Part shown: positions 26,125 to 34,049 of the stretch, in pieces
Layout: every line of letters begins with the position of its first letter
How positions within the stretch are numbered: the stretch's first letter is position 1
Source of the DNA: Afipia felis ATCC 53690
Lineage (GTDB): Bacteria; Pseudomonadota; Alphaproteobacteria; Rhizobiales; Xanthobacteraceae
Assembly: GCF_000314735.2 (NCBI RefSeq)
Contig: NZ_KB375270.1
Span: 1,364,001-1,428,000, forward strand
Direction: 5' to 3'
DNA length: 64,000 bases
Notes under the pieces: model-generated
What the model was told of the DNA's origin: nothing
What the model saw: only the letters and a program-made list of their open reading frames with translations
The model's database searches: none
Program-made: the position numbers and the translations under genes

Positions 26125-27318
26125 ATGCCTGTACCCAAGGCGTCCGCCGCGCTTTCGCGCTTCACCGTGCTTGATCTCACCCGCGTTCGCGCGGGTCCGA
26201 CCGCCGTGCGGCAACTCGCAGATTGGGGCGCAAACGTCGTCAAACTCGAAGCTCCGACCGATCTGCCGGATGACGAGCAACTCGGCGGCGCAAGGCACGG
26301 CCCCGACTTTCAGAACCTGCATCGCAACAAGCGCGCGATGACGATCAACCTGAAGAATGAGGCAGGCAAGAAAGCCTTCTATCGCATGGTCGAGAAAGCC
26401 GACGTCGTGGTGGAGAATTTCCGCCCCGATGTGAAGGCGCGGCTCGGCATTGACTATGAGACGCTGCGCAAGATCAACCCGCGCATCGTCTATGCCAGCA
26501 TCTCCGGCTTCGGTCAGGATGGGCCTTACGCCAAGCGGCCGGGCTTCGACCAGATCGCGCAGGGCATGGGTGGGCTGATGTCCATTACCGGCGCACCGGG
26601 CGAAGGCCCGATGCGTGTCGGCATTCCGATCGCCGACCTCACCTCTGGCCTGTTCTGCGCGATGGGCATCCTCACCGCGCTGCTGGAACGCGAGGTGTCC
26701 GGCGAAGGCCAGGCGGTGCAGACCTCCCTCCTGCATTCGCAGATCTTCATGCTGGATTTCCAGGCCGCGCGCTGGCTGATGCAGCATGACGTACCGAAGC
26801 AGGCTGGCAACAATCATCCGACCATGATTCCGACCGGCGTGTTCAAAACCTCGGACGGCTATATGAATATCGCCGCCACCGGACAGGTGATCTGGGAACG
26901 TCTCGCACATGCAATCAGCCGCAGCGATCTGATCGAGCTGCCGCAATATCGCAATCCGAAAATGCGTTCGGAAAACCGCAATGCGTTGAATGCCGAGATC
27001 GAAAAGGTCACAAGCACCGGGACCACCGCCGAATGGATTGAACAGCTGAACAAGGCTGGCGTACCGTGCGGGCCGATCTACACCATCGACAAGATGTTCG
27101 ACGATCCGCAGGTCAAACATCTCGACATCGTCCAAAAGGTGCCCGGCACCGGTGAGCGCGACGTGAACCTGGTCAAGCAGCCCTTCTCGCTGTCGCGGAC
27201 CCCAAGCCGTTTCGTCGCTCCGCCTCCCGAGGTCGGACAGCATACCGACGAACTGCTGCGGGAATTCGAGTTCAGCGACGAGGAAATCGCCGCATTGAAG
27301 CAGAGCAAGGCCGTCTGA
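26125..27318 (+). CDS. Class III (CaiB/BaiF) CoA-transferase
   Basis: A 397-residue enzyme that moves CoA between carboxylic acids. Features: LDLTRVRAGPTAVRQLADWGANVVKLE at the N-terminus, VVVENFRPDVKARLGIDYE, and the catalytic aspartate Asp171 in PIADLTSGLFCAMGILTALLEREV. Length matches formyl-CoA transferase and CaiB. It is followed after 14 bases by a crotonase-family gene, so the pair probably handles one CoA ester. The substrate acid is not readable; carnitine, itaconate, oxalate and mesaconate enzymes all belong to this fold. Confidence 0.9.
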   Translation: MPVPKASAALSRFTVLDLTRVRAGPTAVRQLADWGANVVKLEAPTDLPDDEQLGGARHGPDFQNLHRNKRAMTINLKNEAGKKAFYRMVEKADVVVENFRPDVKARLGIDYETLRKINPRIVYASISGFGQDGPYAKRPGFDQIAQGMGGLMSITGAPGEGPMRVGIPIADLTSGLFCAMGILTALLEREVSGEGQAVQTSLLHSQIFMLDFQAARWLMQHDVPKQAGNNHPTMIPTGVFKTSDGYMNIAATGQVIWERLAHAISRSDLIELPQYRNPKMRSENRNALNAEIEKVTSTGTTAEWIEQLNKAGVPCGPIYTIDKMFDDPQVKHLDIVQKVPGTGERDVNLVKQPFSLSRTPSRFVAPPPEVGQHTDELLREFEFSDEEIAALKQSKAV

Positions 27319-27332
27319 CAACAAGGCGCATC

Positions 27333-28124
27333 ATGACAACGACGGACAAGATGATCGCCCGCAAGGACGGCGCGATCGGCACCCTGATCTTCAACAATCC
27401 GGCGCGCCACAATGCGGTCTCGCTGGAAATGTGGCGCGCCTGCACCGACATCATGAATGACTTCTCTACTGATTCCGCCATTCGTGTGGTCATCATCACC
27501 GGCGCGGGCGAAAAGGCATTCGTCTCCGGCGCGGACATTTCCAAATTCGCTGAGGAACGCGCCTCCAGGGATGGCCTCGAAGCGTATAACGAGGCTGTCG
27601 ATGCGGGTTACGCCTCGGTCTACAACTGCCCAAAACCGACCATCGCCATGATCCGAGGCTATTGCGTCGGCGGCGGCATGGGACTTGCGAGCTGCTGCGA
27701 CATCCGCATCTGCACGGACAATTCGCGTTTCGCCGTTCCGGCCGCCAAACTGAGCGTCGGCTACCGCTATGCCGGCGTGAAACGGCTGCTCGATATCGTC
27801 GGCCCCTCCTTCACCAAGGAAATCTTCTACACCGCGCGACAGTTCGATGCCGAAGAAGCGCGGATCATGGGTTTCGCCAACCGTGTGGTGCCGAACGATC
27901 AGCTCGAAACCTATGTCAGGGACTACGCCGCCACCATCGCGGCCAACGCACCGCTAACCGTCAGTTCGATCAAATTCATCGTCGGCGAAATCGCCAAGGA
28001 TGAGAGTGCCCGCGATATGGCAAAATGCGACGCGATGGTCGACGAATGCTTCGCGAGCGGCGATTATGAGGAAGGCCGCAAGGCGTTCATGGAAAAGCGC
28101 AAGCCGGTGTTTACCGGCAAATGA
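27333..28124 (+). CDS. Crotonase (enoyl-CoA hydratase/isomerase) superfamily protein lacking both catalytic glutamates
   Basis: A 263-residue crotonase fold. The oxyanion-hole segments are present: SGADIS (65-70) and GYCVGGGMGLASCCDIR (109-125). In hydratases the loop reads GGG.E and a second Glu follows in the F..PE segment. Here the matching residues are Gly117 and Ala137 (RFAVPAAKLSVGY). The usual water-adding chemistry is therefore unlikely; decarboxylase, hydrolase or lyase activity on a CoA ester, as seen in other crotonase branches, fits better. It lies 14 bases after the CoA-transferase and 10 before the aldolase gene. Confidence 0.82.
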   Translation: MTTTDKMIARKDGAIGTLIFNNPARHNAVSLEMWRACTDIMNDFSTDSAIRVVIITGAGEKAFVSGADISKFAEERASRDGLEAYNEAVDAGYASVYNCPKPTIAMIRGYCVGGGMGLASCCDIRICTDNSRFAVPAAKLSVGYRYAGVKRLLDIVGPSFTKEIFYTARQFDAEEARIMGFANRVVPNDQLETYVRDYAATIAANAPLTVSSIKFIVGEIAKDESARDMAKCDAMVDECFASGDYEEGRKAFMEKRKPVFTGK

Positions 28125-28134
28125 GGATTTGAAG

Positions 28135-29235
28135 ATGACAGGCCGCCGCCCAGCAGAACCGGGCATGACGATCGCGCAAGTCGAGACGCCGGCGCTAGTC
28201 GTCGATCTTGATGCGATGGAGGCTAACATTGCAGCGCTTGCGGCGCGTGTCGCGGCCTACCCTTCCGTGCGCGCCACGCCGCACGCCAAGGCGCATAAAA
28301 GCGTCGAGATCGCCAGGCGTCAGATGGCGGCGGGCGCAAGCCGGGTGTGCTGCCAGAATGTCGCCGAGGTTGAGGCGATGGCGGCGGGCGGTATCGACAA
28401 TATTCTCCTCTCCAATGAAATCGTCGGCGCGGGAAAGGCGAAGCGTCTCGCTCAGGTGGCGCGCATGGCAAAGATCGGTGTCTGCGTCGATCACACCGAT
28501 CAGGTCGCAGTGCTGGCCGATGCCGCACACGAGGCTGGCGTCACTCTCGACATTCTAGTCGAAATCGATGTCGGTATGGGACGCTGCGGCGTCACTTCTA
28601 CCGCCGACGCCGTGGCGCTTGCGAAAGAAGTCGTCAAACATAAAAACCTTCGTTTCACCGGTTTACAAGCCTATCACGGAAGCGCGCAGCATCTGCGCCA
28701 CCCCGAGGAGCGTGTTGCCGCCATCTCCAAAGCGACCGCCTTGGCGCGCGAGACGGCCGATGCTCTGCGCGCAGCAGGCCTTCCGTGCGATGTCATCGCC
28801 GGCGCGGGCACGGGCTCCTACGAAAACGAAATGACCAGCGGCGTCTACAACGAGTTGCAGTGCGGCTCGTATGTGTTCATGGATGCCGACTACGGCCGCA
28901 ACGACACCGCCTACCCGTTCCGCAACGCGCTGTTCGTTCTGACAAGCGTCATCAGCGCCGCTGCTCCGGGCCATGCGGTGTGCGACGCGGGGCTGAAATC
29001 GCTTACTGCGGAAAGCGGCCTGCCGGTCACATATGAAGCGCCCGGTATCACCTACATCAAGGCTACCGACGAGCACGGCACGCTGCAGTTGTCCTCGCAG
29101 ACAACCGTCAAGCCCGGCGACCGGCTGAAACTGATCCCAGGTCATTGCGATCCCACCGTCAACTTGCATGACTGGCTCGTCGCCTATCGCGGCGACAAGG
29201 TCGAAGCTGTGTGGCCGGTGGCGCGCGGCTGGTAA
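28135..29235 (+). CDS. D-threonine aldolase-like PLP enzyme (DSD1 / 3-hydroxyaspartate aldolase family)
   Basis: A 366-residue fold-type III PLP enzyme with an alanine-racemase-like barrel. VETPALVVDLDAMEANI opens the barrel and TPHAKAHKSVEIAR carries the PLP lysine. The C-terminal metal-binding motif is PGHCDPTVNLHD, where His and Asp hold a divalent metal. Relatives split D-threonine, D-3-hydroxyaspartate or related beta-hydroxy amino acids to glycine plus an aldehyde (glyoxylate in the hydroxyaspartate case). The start at 28135 follows GAGGATTTGAAG; longer forms would overlap the crotonase gene. A glyoxylate product would suit the neighbouring aminotransferases. Confidence 0.87.
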   Translation: MTGRRPAEPGMTIAQVETPALVVDLDAMEANIAALAARVAAYPSVRATPHAKAHKSVEIARRQMAAGASRVCCQNVAEVEAMAAGGIDNILLSNEIVGAGKAKRLAQVARMAKIGVCVDHTDQVAVLADAAHEAGVTLDILVEIDVGMGRCGVTSTADAVALAKEVVKHKNLRFTGLQAYHGSAQHLRHPEERVAAISKATALARETADALRAAGLPCDVIAGAGTGSYENEMTSGVYNELQCGSYVFMDADYGRNDTAYPFRNALFVLTSVISAAAPGHAVCDAGLKSLTAESGLPVTYEAPGITYIKATDEHGTLQLSSQTTVKPGDRLKLIPGHCDPTVNLHDWLVAYRGDKVEAVWPVARGW

Positions 29236-29253
29236 CGAACGATTGGTATCGCA

Positions 29254-30510
29254 ATGAAGCCGAGCAACCTGCAGGTCGATTCCGGGCGATTGTGGCACGA
29301 TATTCATGACACCGCGAAGTTCGGCAGTACACCCAAGGGCGGCGTCAAGCGCCTTACCCTGAGTGCCGAAGACAAAGAAGTCCGCGACTGGTTTCGCACC
29401 GCATGCGAACAGGCAGGTTGCGAAGTCCACGTCGATGCGCTCGGCACCATGTTCGCGACCCGCCCGGGTCGCGACAATTCGAAATTGCCTGTCGGCTTCG
29501 GCTCGCATCTCGATACCCAGCCGACCGGCGGCAAATATGACGGCGTGCTCGGCACGCTTGCCGCGCTCGAAGTAATCCGCACCCTGAACGATGCCGGGAT
29601 CGAGACCGACGCTCCGCTGTGCGTCGTCAACTGGACCAACGAGGAAGGCTCGCGCTTCGCGCCCGCAACGATGGCGTCGGCCGCCTATGCCGGTGAATAC
29701 GCCACCGAAGATATTCTGGGACGCCGCGACACCGATGGCGTCAGCGTGGCGGATGCGCTCGATAGCATCGGCTATCGCGGCAGTGAGGCGGTCGGCTTGC
29801 GCAAATTCGCAGGCTTTGTCGAACTGCACATCGAACAAGGCCCCATTCTCGAAGCTGAAAACGAGACCATCGGTGTCGTCGAACGCGGCCAGGGCATCGC
29901 ATGGTACGACGGATCCATCACCGGATTTGCCAGCCATGCCGGCACCACGCCGATGCCGCTGCGGCACGACGCACTTCTGGCCCTGTCCGAGCTCGCGCTC
30001 GCCGTCGAACAGGCCGCGATCACATATGGCCCCAATGCGGTTGCGACCATCGGTGAGATCAAGATCGAGAACGCATCCCGCAACGTCGTGCCCGGCGAGA
30101 TTCACTTCACCATCGATGCACGCAGCGGTGCGGCGGACATTCTCGACAAACTGCATGACGCATTCAGAAAGGCGGTCACCGAGATCGCCGCACGCCGCGG
30201 CGTCGGGATCGAACTCATTCCGGTCTGGCGCAAAGAACCGACGGTCTTCGACGCAGGCCTCGTTGAGGCTATCGCGCAGTCGAGCCGCGAACTTGGCTAT
30301 GCAAGCCGCCGCATGATGTCCGGAGCCATCCACGACGCCTGCAACCTCAGCACCGTGATGCCGGCTGCGATGATCTTCGTCCCCTGCAAGGACGGCATCA
30401 GCCACAACGAGCTTGAAGACGCGACGCAAGCCGACTGCACGGCGGGCGCAAACGTGCTGCTTCACACCGTGCTGAAACTCGCGGGCATCGCTGACGAGAA
30501 GAAGAGCTAG
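29254..30510 (+). CDS. M20 family Zn-dependent amidohydrolase (allantoate / N-carbamoyl-amino-acid hydrolase type)
   Basis: A 418-residue metallohydrolase of the allantoate amidohydrolase/beta-ureidopropionase/L-carbamoylase group. The metal ligands are all visible: His in GSHLDTQPTGG, Asp in GKYDGVLG, Glu in NWTNEEGSRF, His in VELHIEQGP and His in SGAIHDACNL. SGFASHAGTTPMPLR marks the dimerisation (lid) domain. It would release ammonia and/or CO2 from a carbamoyl or ureido compound. Last gene of the rightward operon; its stop overlaps by four bases the stop of the convergent gene. Confidence 0.88.
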   Translation: MKPSNLQVDSGRLWHDIHDTAKFGSTPKGGVKRLTLSAEDKEVRDWFRTACEQAGCEVHVDALGTMFATRPGRDNSKLPVGFGSHLDTQPTGGKYDGVLGTLAALEVIRTLNDAGIETDAPLCVVNWTNEEGSRFAPATMASAAYAGEYATEDILGRRDTDGVSVADALDSIGYRGSEAVGLRKFAGFVELHIEQGPILEAENETIGVVERGQGIAWYDGSITGFASHAGTTPMPLRHDALLALSELALAVEQAAITYGPNAVATIGEIKIENASRNVVPGEIHFTIDARSGAADILDKLHDAFRKAVTEIAARRGVGIELIPVWRKEPTVFDAGLVEAIAQSSRELGYASRRMMSGAIHDACNLSTVMPAAMIFVPCKDGISHNELEDATQADCTAGANVLLHTVLKLAGIADEKKS

Positions 30511-31103
30511 TTCGCGTTCGGCAATTGCGTGCCGAGACCCGCGATCCGCATCAAGGACTGGATCTGGCTTTTCTGGTCTGCGCGCAACTGCGCCAAGAAC
30601 GGTCCGGCCGCAACCATTAACCGTTTCACCGCCTCGTGGTCGGCGTCCATCGACGATGGCTGGCGGCGAGTAATGTGCATCGCCGAGATTACCTCTTTCA
30701 ACGCACTTTCTACCGGTGGCCAGTATTTCTCCTGCGCAGCGGTAAGCTTCAGACGCGCCTTGATCGCTGCGATCTGCTGATCATCAAGCAGCGCCGTCGT
30801 CGCCCGAACCGGCGCTGGCGCCGGCGCCACCACGGGCGCCACCATGAACTGCCGCGCGGTGTCCAGAAACATACTAACGCTCACGGCAGGCGGCGGCGCG
30901 CGCGAGGCCAGACGGTCTGCCTTGATTTCGGCTGTCGAGCGCACCGGCCAAGGTTCGGGCTCGGCTTTGCGCTCGGCCATAGCATCGCCGGGTTCGACAG
31001 CCGCTTCAGGGCTACCGAAATCGTCGATCACGACGATCGTGCCGATCGCCGCAGCCGCTCCGACCAGCGCAGCTATCGCAATATAGGGGGCCCAGGCCCG
31101 CAC
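30507..31103 (-). CDS. LTxxQ-motif exported or membrane-anchored protein (Spy/CpxP-like)
   Basis: A 198-residue protein with one N-terminal hydrophobic segment (YIAIAALVGAAAAIGTIVVI), a proline/alanine-rich linker, and a helical C-terminal domain with the motif LKLTAAQEKYWPPVESAL. That LTxxQ motif marks periplasmic proteins of the Spy/CpxP group, which are common in this bacterial family. Function is unknown; a role in envelope stress is possible. It is convergent with the amidohydrolase (4-base overlap) and divergent from the NADH dehydrogenase gene. Confidence 0.75.
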   Translation of the reverse strand: MRAWAPYIAIAALVGAAAAIGTIVVIDDFGSPEAAVEPGDAMAERKAEPEPWPVRSTAEIKADRLASRAPPPAVSVSMFLDTARQFMVAPVVAPAPAPVRATTALLDDQQIAAIKARLKLTAAQEKYWPPVESALKEVISAMHITRRQPSSMDADHEAVKRLMVAAGPFLAQLRADQKSQIQSLMRIAGLGTQLPNAN

Positions 31104-31315
31104 CCTTCACTCCTGTTTCTGCGACGTCGGGGAAACCATCCAAATATGGCGCCCTCGTGCCGCAGTGGCAGCCGGTGCCGCCAGTTTCGGCGCTTCTCGG
31201 CTGGAATCGGGTTTTCCGCGATTCGGCCTTCGTCTCCAACCAATTGCGGCCTGATGTCACGCTGGATTCCGGTGTTAGCCTATCAGGGTTTCAGGCCCTA
31301 GACGCGAGAAACACC

Positions 31316-32626
31316 ATGACCCCGCCCCCAGGCACTCTGCCCCGTATCGTCATTGTTGGCGGTGGCGCGGGCGGCCTCGAACTTGCCACTCGGCTGGGCC
31401 ACCGCCTCGGACACAAACAGGCGCAGATCGTGCTGGTGGACCGCAACCCCTCCCACCTCTGGAAGCCACGCCTGCACGAGGTTGCCGCAGGCCTGATCGG
31501 GAGCGGTGACGACGAAACCAACTATCTCGCTCATGGCTGCGTGCACGGGTTTGATTTTGCCTTTGGCAGCCTGCTGTCGATCGACCCCACAGCCAAGACT
31601 GTGAAGCTCGACCGCGTCCTGAGCCCGGCCGATGGCAGCGAGATTCTCGGCGAGCGCACCCTGCATTACGACACGCTGGTGCTGGCGCTCGGCAGCCGGG
31701 TGAATGATTTCGGAATTCCCGGCGTGCTCGAGTATTGCCATATGCTCGACAGCCCGGCTCAGGCTCTGAAACTGCAGCGGGCCTTCCTGGACGCGGCCAT
31801 TCAGGTCGGTGCAGGCCGGCTCGACCGGGTCCGCGTTGGCATCGTCGGCGCTGGCGCCACCGGCGTCGAGCTTGCCGCCGAGTTGCACCACGCGGTCCAT
31901 GCCATGGAGCGCTGGGGCGGCCTCGGCGCCAGCGGCAAGCTCGATATCACGCTGGTGGACATGGCCTCGCGCATTCTGCCAGCGGTCGACCCGAAGACTT
32001 CCAGCCACGCCACGAAGGTGCTTGAGAAGCTTGGGGTTCGTATCCTGCTGGGACAAAGCGTCGAACGGGTGACCGCCGACGCCCTGCACCTCAAGGGCGG
32101 CAAAACGGTACCTTGCGAGATCAAGGTCTGGGCATCCGGCGTATCGGGTCACGACATCGTCGCAAAACTGAAAGGCCTGTCGCTTACGCCGGGCAATCGT
32201 ATCAAGGTCGATGACCATCTCGCCTGCATCGGTGCTCCGGACATCTTCGCAATGGGCGACTGCGCTGCGGCTCCTGCCCATATTGGAAATGCCCTGGTAC
32301 CGCCGACCGCGCAGGTCGCACATCAGCAGGCCAATTATCTGGCAAAATTACTGGAACGCCGTCTGGCCGGACGAAGCATTGGCCCCTTCAAGTACCAGCC
32401 GCGCGGCACCCTGGTGTCGCTCGGCGAAGGCGGCGCTGCGGGCGAATTCCCAACGCTGCGGCATAGCCAGTCTGTTTTCCCGGCCAACGGCACTCTGGCC
32501 AAATTGCTATATGTGTCGCTCTATCACATGCACCGTGTTGCCTTGCACGGCTGGCTGCGAGCCACGGCGCTTTTTCTGGCCGACCGGCTGCGGCGCACCA
32601 CGCTGCCGCCGGTCAAATTGCACTAG
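31316..32626 (+). CDS. Type II NADH:quinone oxidoreductase-like flavoprotein (NDH-2)
   Basis: A 436-residue flavoprotein with two dinucleotide folds: RIVIVGGGAGGLELATRLG for FAD near the N-terminus and RVGIVGAGATGVELAAELHH for NAD(P)H near residue 180. FAD contact GDCAAAP precedes QVAHQQANYLAKLL. The C-terminal stretch after residue 390 is hydrophobic and basic, as in the membrane-docking part of NDH-2. It would pass electrons from NADH to quinone without pumping protons. ATG 31316 begins directly before the FAD motif; an in-frame ATG at 31157 would add 53 residues without family support. Confidence 0.9.
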   Translation: MTPPPGTLPRIVIVGGGAGGLELATRLGHRLGHKQAQIVLVDRNPSHLWKPRLHEVAAGLIGSGDDETNYLAHGCVHGFDFAFGSLLSIDPTAKTVKLDRVLSPADGSEILGERTLHYDTLVLALGSRVNDFGIPGVLEYCHMLDSPAQALKLQRAFLDAAIQVGAGRLDRVRVGIVGAGATGVELAAELHHAVHAMERWGGLGASGKLDITLVDMASRILPAVDPKTSSHATKVLEKLGVRILLGQSVERVTADALHLKGGKTVPCEIKVWASGVSGHDIVAKLKGLSLTPGNRIKVDDHLACIGAPDIFAMGDCAAAPAHIGNALVPPTAQVAHQQANYLAKLLERRLAGRSIGPFKYQPRGTLVSLGEGGAAGEFPTLRHSQSVFPANGTLAKLLYVSLYHMHRVALHGWLRATALFLADRLRRTTLPPVKLH

Positions 32627-32829
32627 CGCGGCGCGCTCCCCGAGACGTCATACAACTCGCGCATATAAGCAAGGCCCTGCACGGCCAGACGCTGTTCGTC
32701 ATGCTGACCGGCAGAAGTCAGCTCATCAATATAGCTGGTGAGCTTGATACGCGAAGCCTCCAGCTCGGCATCGTCCACGCTACGCATCATGGCGAAGGTC
32801 GTCATCACGCGATCAATCACATCGTTCAT
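32623..32829 (-). CDS. Small conserved-looking protein of unknown function
   Basis: A 68-residue, mostly helical acidic protein (MNDVIDRVMTTFAMMRSV...). Its stop overlaps the NDH-2 stop by four bases on the opposite strand. GAGG lies 5 bases before ATG 32829. I do not recognise a family. The helical pattern and clean start suggest a real gene, but homology would decide. Confidence 0.5.
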   Translation of the reverse strand: MNDVIDRVMTTFAMMRSVDDAELEASRIKLTSYIDELTSAGQHDEQRLAVQGLAYMRELYDVSGSAPR

Positions 32830-32930
32830 GCAAGCCTCGCTGTCGTTGGGATAATTAAGCTTGGCATACCAACGCCGGTGCATCGCAAAAGTTCCGCTTT
32901 TGCAACCGGGCGACTGACTGCGGCCTGTCC

Positions 32931-33833
32931 TTAACTGCGAGGTCTCAAATCAGTCGCCGCGGCGTCTCCAACTTCAGCCAGCGCGGCATTGCGCTTATCC
33001 GCAGGCGCTGCGGTTTCCGTCAGATATGCCGCCACGATGATGGGCGCTGAATCAGGTGGCCACAGAATGCCGATGTCATTGGTCGAACCGCGCTCGCCGC
33101 TGCCTGTCTTGTCACCCACCCGCCAGCCGGAGGGAAGCCGTGCCCGCAAACGCGCATCGCCGGTCTTGTTGGCCAGAAGCCAGGCCTGCAATTGCGCGGA
33201 TGACGCCTTGGCCAGCGCGTGTCCGAAGATCAACTTCTGCAGGTTCTCCGCCATCGCGGCGGGCGTCGTGGTATCGCGGACATCACCGGGCACGGCCTCG
33301 TTCAAGGTCGGCTCGGTACGATCGAGCCGGGTCAGCGGATCGCCCAATGCCCGGGCAAATGCCGTGACGCCGGACGGGCCGCCAAGCATGGCGAGCATAA
33401 GATTGCCGGCCGTATTGTCGCTGAGCGTGATCGCCGCCTCGCACAGTTCGGCGACCGTCATCCCGCTCTCAATGTGTTTTTCCGTGACCGGCGAATAAGT
33501 GACGAGATCGCTCTTGGTAAAATGTACGCGCCACTCGAGCGTCTCCTGCTTCTGTTCGACACGCTTCAGAATTGCTGCAGCGGCCATCAGCTTGAACGTG
33601 CTGCACATCGGGAAACGCTCGTTCTCCCTGTAACCGAAGCTGCGGCCCGAACCGGTGTCGAGAACGGCGACGCCGAGCCTGCCTTCCACCTTGGCTTCGA
33701 TGCGGCTGATCCTGTCTTTCAGATTCTCCAACGGTCCCGCAAAGACCTGAGGTGCCGAGATCCCTGCCCCAAGCAAGGCGGTCGTTCCGATCAGGAAGGT
33801 ACGTCGTGTTGTCATCATTCGAGAATGTACCAT
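32931..33833 (-). CDS. Class A beta-lactamase, Tat-exported
   Basis: A 300-residue serine beta-lactamase. All active-site motifs are intact: Ser78 and Lys81 in CSTFK, SDN at 138-140, Glu174 and Asn178 in EPTLN of the omega loop, and KTG at 242-244 (DKTGSGERG). The N-terminus TTRRTFLIGTTALLGAG is a twin-arginine signal, so the enzyme would be exported folded. Cys77 precedes the active serine, as in several environmental and carbapenem-hydrolysing class A enzymes. DKTGSG resembles the CTX-M type motif. Later starts at 33818 and 33815 are equally possible since no ribosome site is obvious. Confidence 0.95.
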   Translation of the reverse strand: MVHSRMMTTRRTFLIGTTALLGAGISAPQVFAGPLENLKDRISRIEAKVEGRLGVAVLDTGSGRSFGYRENERFPMCSTFKLMAAAAILKRVEQKQETLEWRVHFTKSDLVTYSPVTEKHIESGMTVAELCEAAITLSDNTAGNLMLAMLGGPSGVTAFARALGDPLTRLDRTEPTLNEAVPGDVRDTTTPAAMAENLQKLIFGHALAKASSAQLQAWLLANKTGDARLRARLPSGWRVGDKTGSGERGSTNDIGILWPPDSAPIIVAAYLTETAAPADKRNAALAEVGDAAATDLRPRS

Positions 33834-33842
33834 GCAAATAAA

Positions 33843-33872
33843 AAGCCAGGACAGCTTGTGCGGTCCTGGCTT
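33843..33872 (-). terminator. Rho-independent terminator downstream of the OxlT-like MFS gene pair
   Basis: A 10-bp stem AAGCCAGGAC (33843-33852) / GTCCTGGCTT (33863-33872). On the minus strand it is followed by CTTTTTATTT. It lies between the 41-residue protein gene and the beta-lactamase start, so it should insulate bla from read-through. Confidence 0.75.
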
Positions 33873-33873
33873 A

Positions 33874-33896
33874 GAAAGCCGTCAGTTGCGGCTTTC
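33874..33896 (-). terminator. Second hairpin in tandem with the terminator
   Basis: GAAAGCCG (33874-33881) pairs with CGGCTTTC (33889-33896), 7-base loop. It lies 16 bases past the stop of the small MFS partner gene, directly before the stronger terminator. Confidence 0.45.
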
Positions 33897-33911
33897 AGAT
33901 GGCAACAGAAG

Positions 33912-34037
33912 TTACTTGAACAACTTCATCGCATTGTCGAGCGTCGACAACACACCCCAGATCAAAGGAATGCCAACGAAGCCCCAAGCGATAATGAGTT
34001 GCAGCGTGCTGGTGCCGTTTTCTTGTGTGCTCTGCAT
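33912..34037 (-). CDS. 41-residue MFS-transporter partner membrane protein
   Basis: The frame reads MQSTQENGTSTLQLIIAWGF and ends STLDNAMKLFK. A single hydrophobic segment spans about residues 13-31, so this is a one-pass membrane peptide. AGGAGA lies 7 bases before the ATG, a better ribosome site than most genes here have. It follows the OxlT-like MFS gene by 12 bases on the same strand and ends just before a terminator. Small subunits next to oxalate/formate-type MFS carriers are recognised in databases; the role is unknown, probably stability or assembly. Confidence 0.75.
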   Translation of the reverse strand: MQSTQENGTSTLQLIIAWGFVGIPLIWGVLSTLDNAMKLFK

Positions 34038-34049
34038 GATGTTCTCTCC

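Noticed and set aside
28663..30465. 600-codon open frame antisense to the aldolase-like and amidohydrolase genes
   Set aside because: It spans two unrelated genes on the other strand, both of which have intact active sites.
13609..30510. Beta-hydroxyaspartate cycle (bhcABCD)
   Set aside because: Aminotransferase and aldolase types fit, but no beta-hydroxyaspartate dehydratase (BhcB) or iminosuccinate reductase (BhcD, ornithine cyclodeaminase family) is present in the block.
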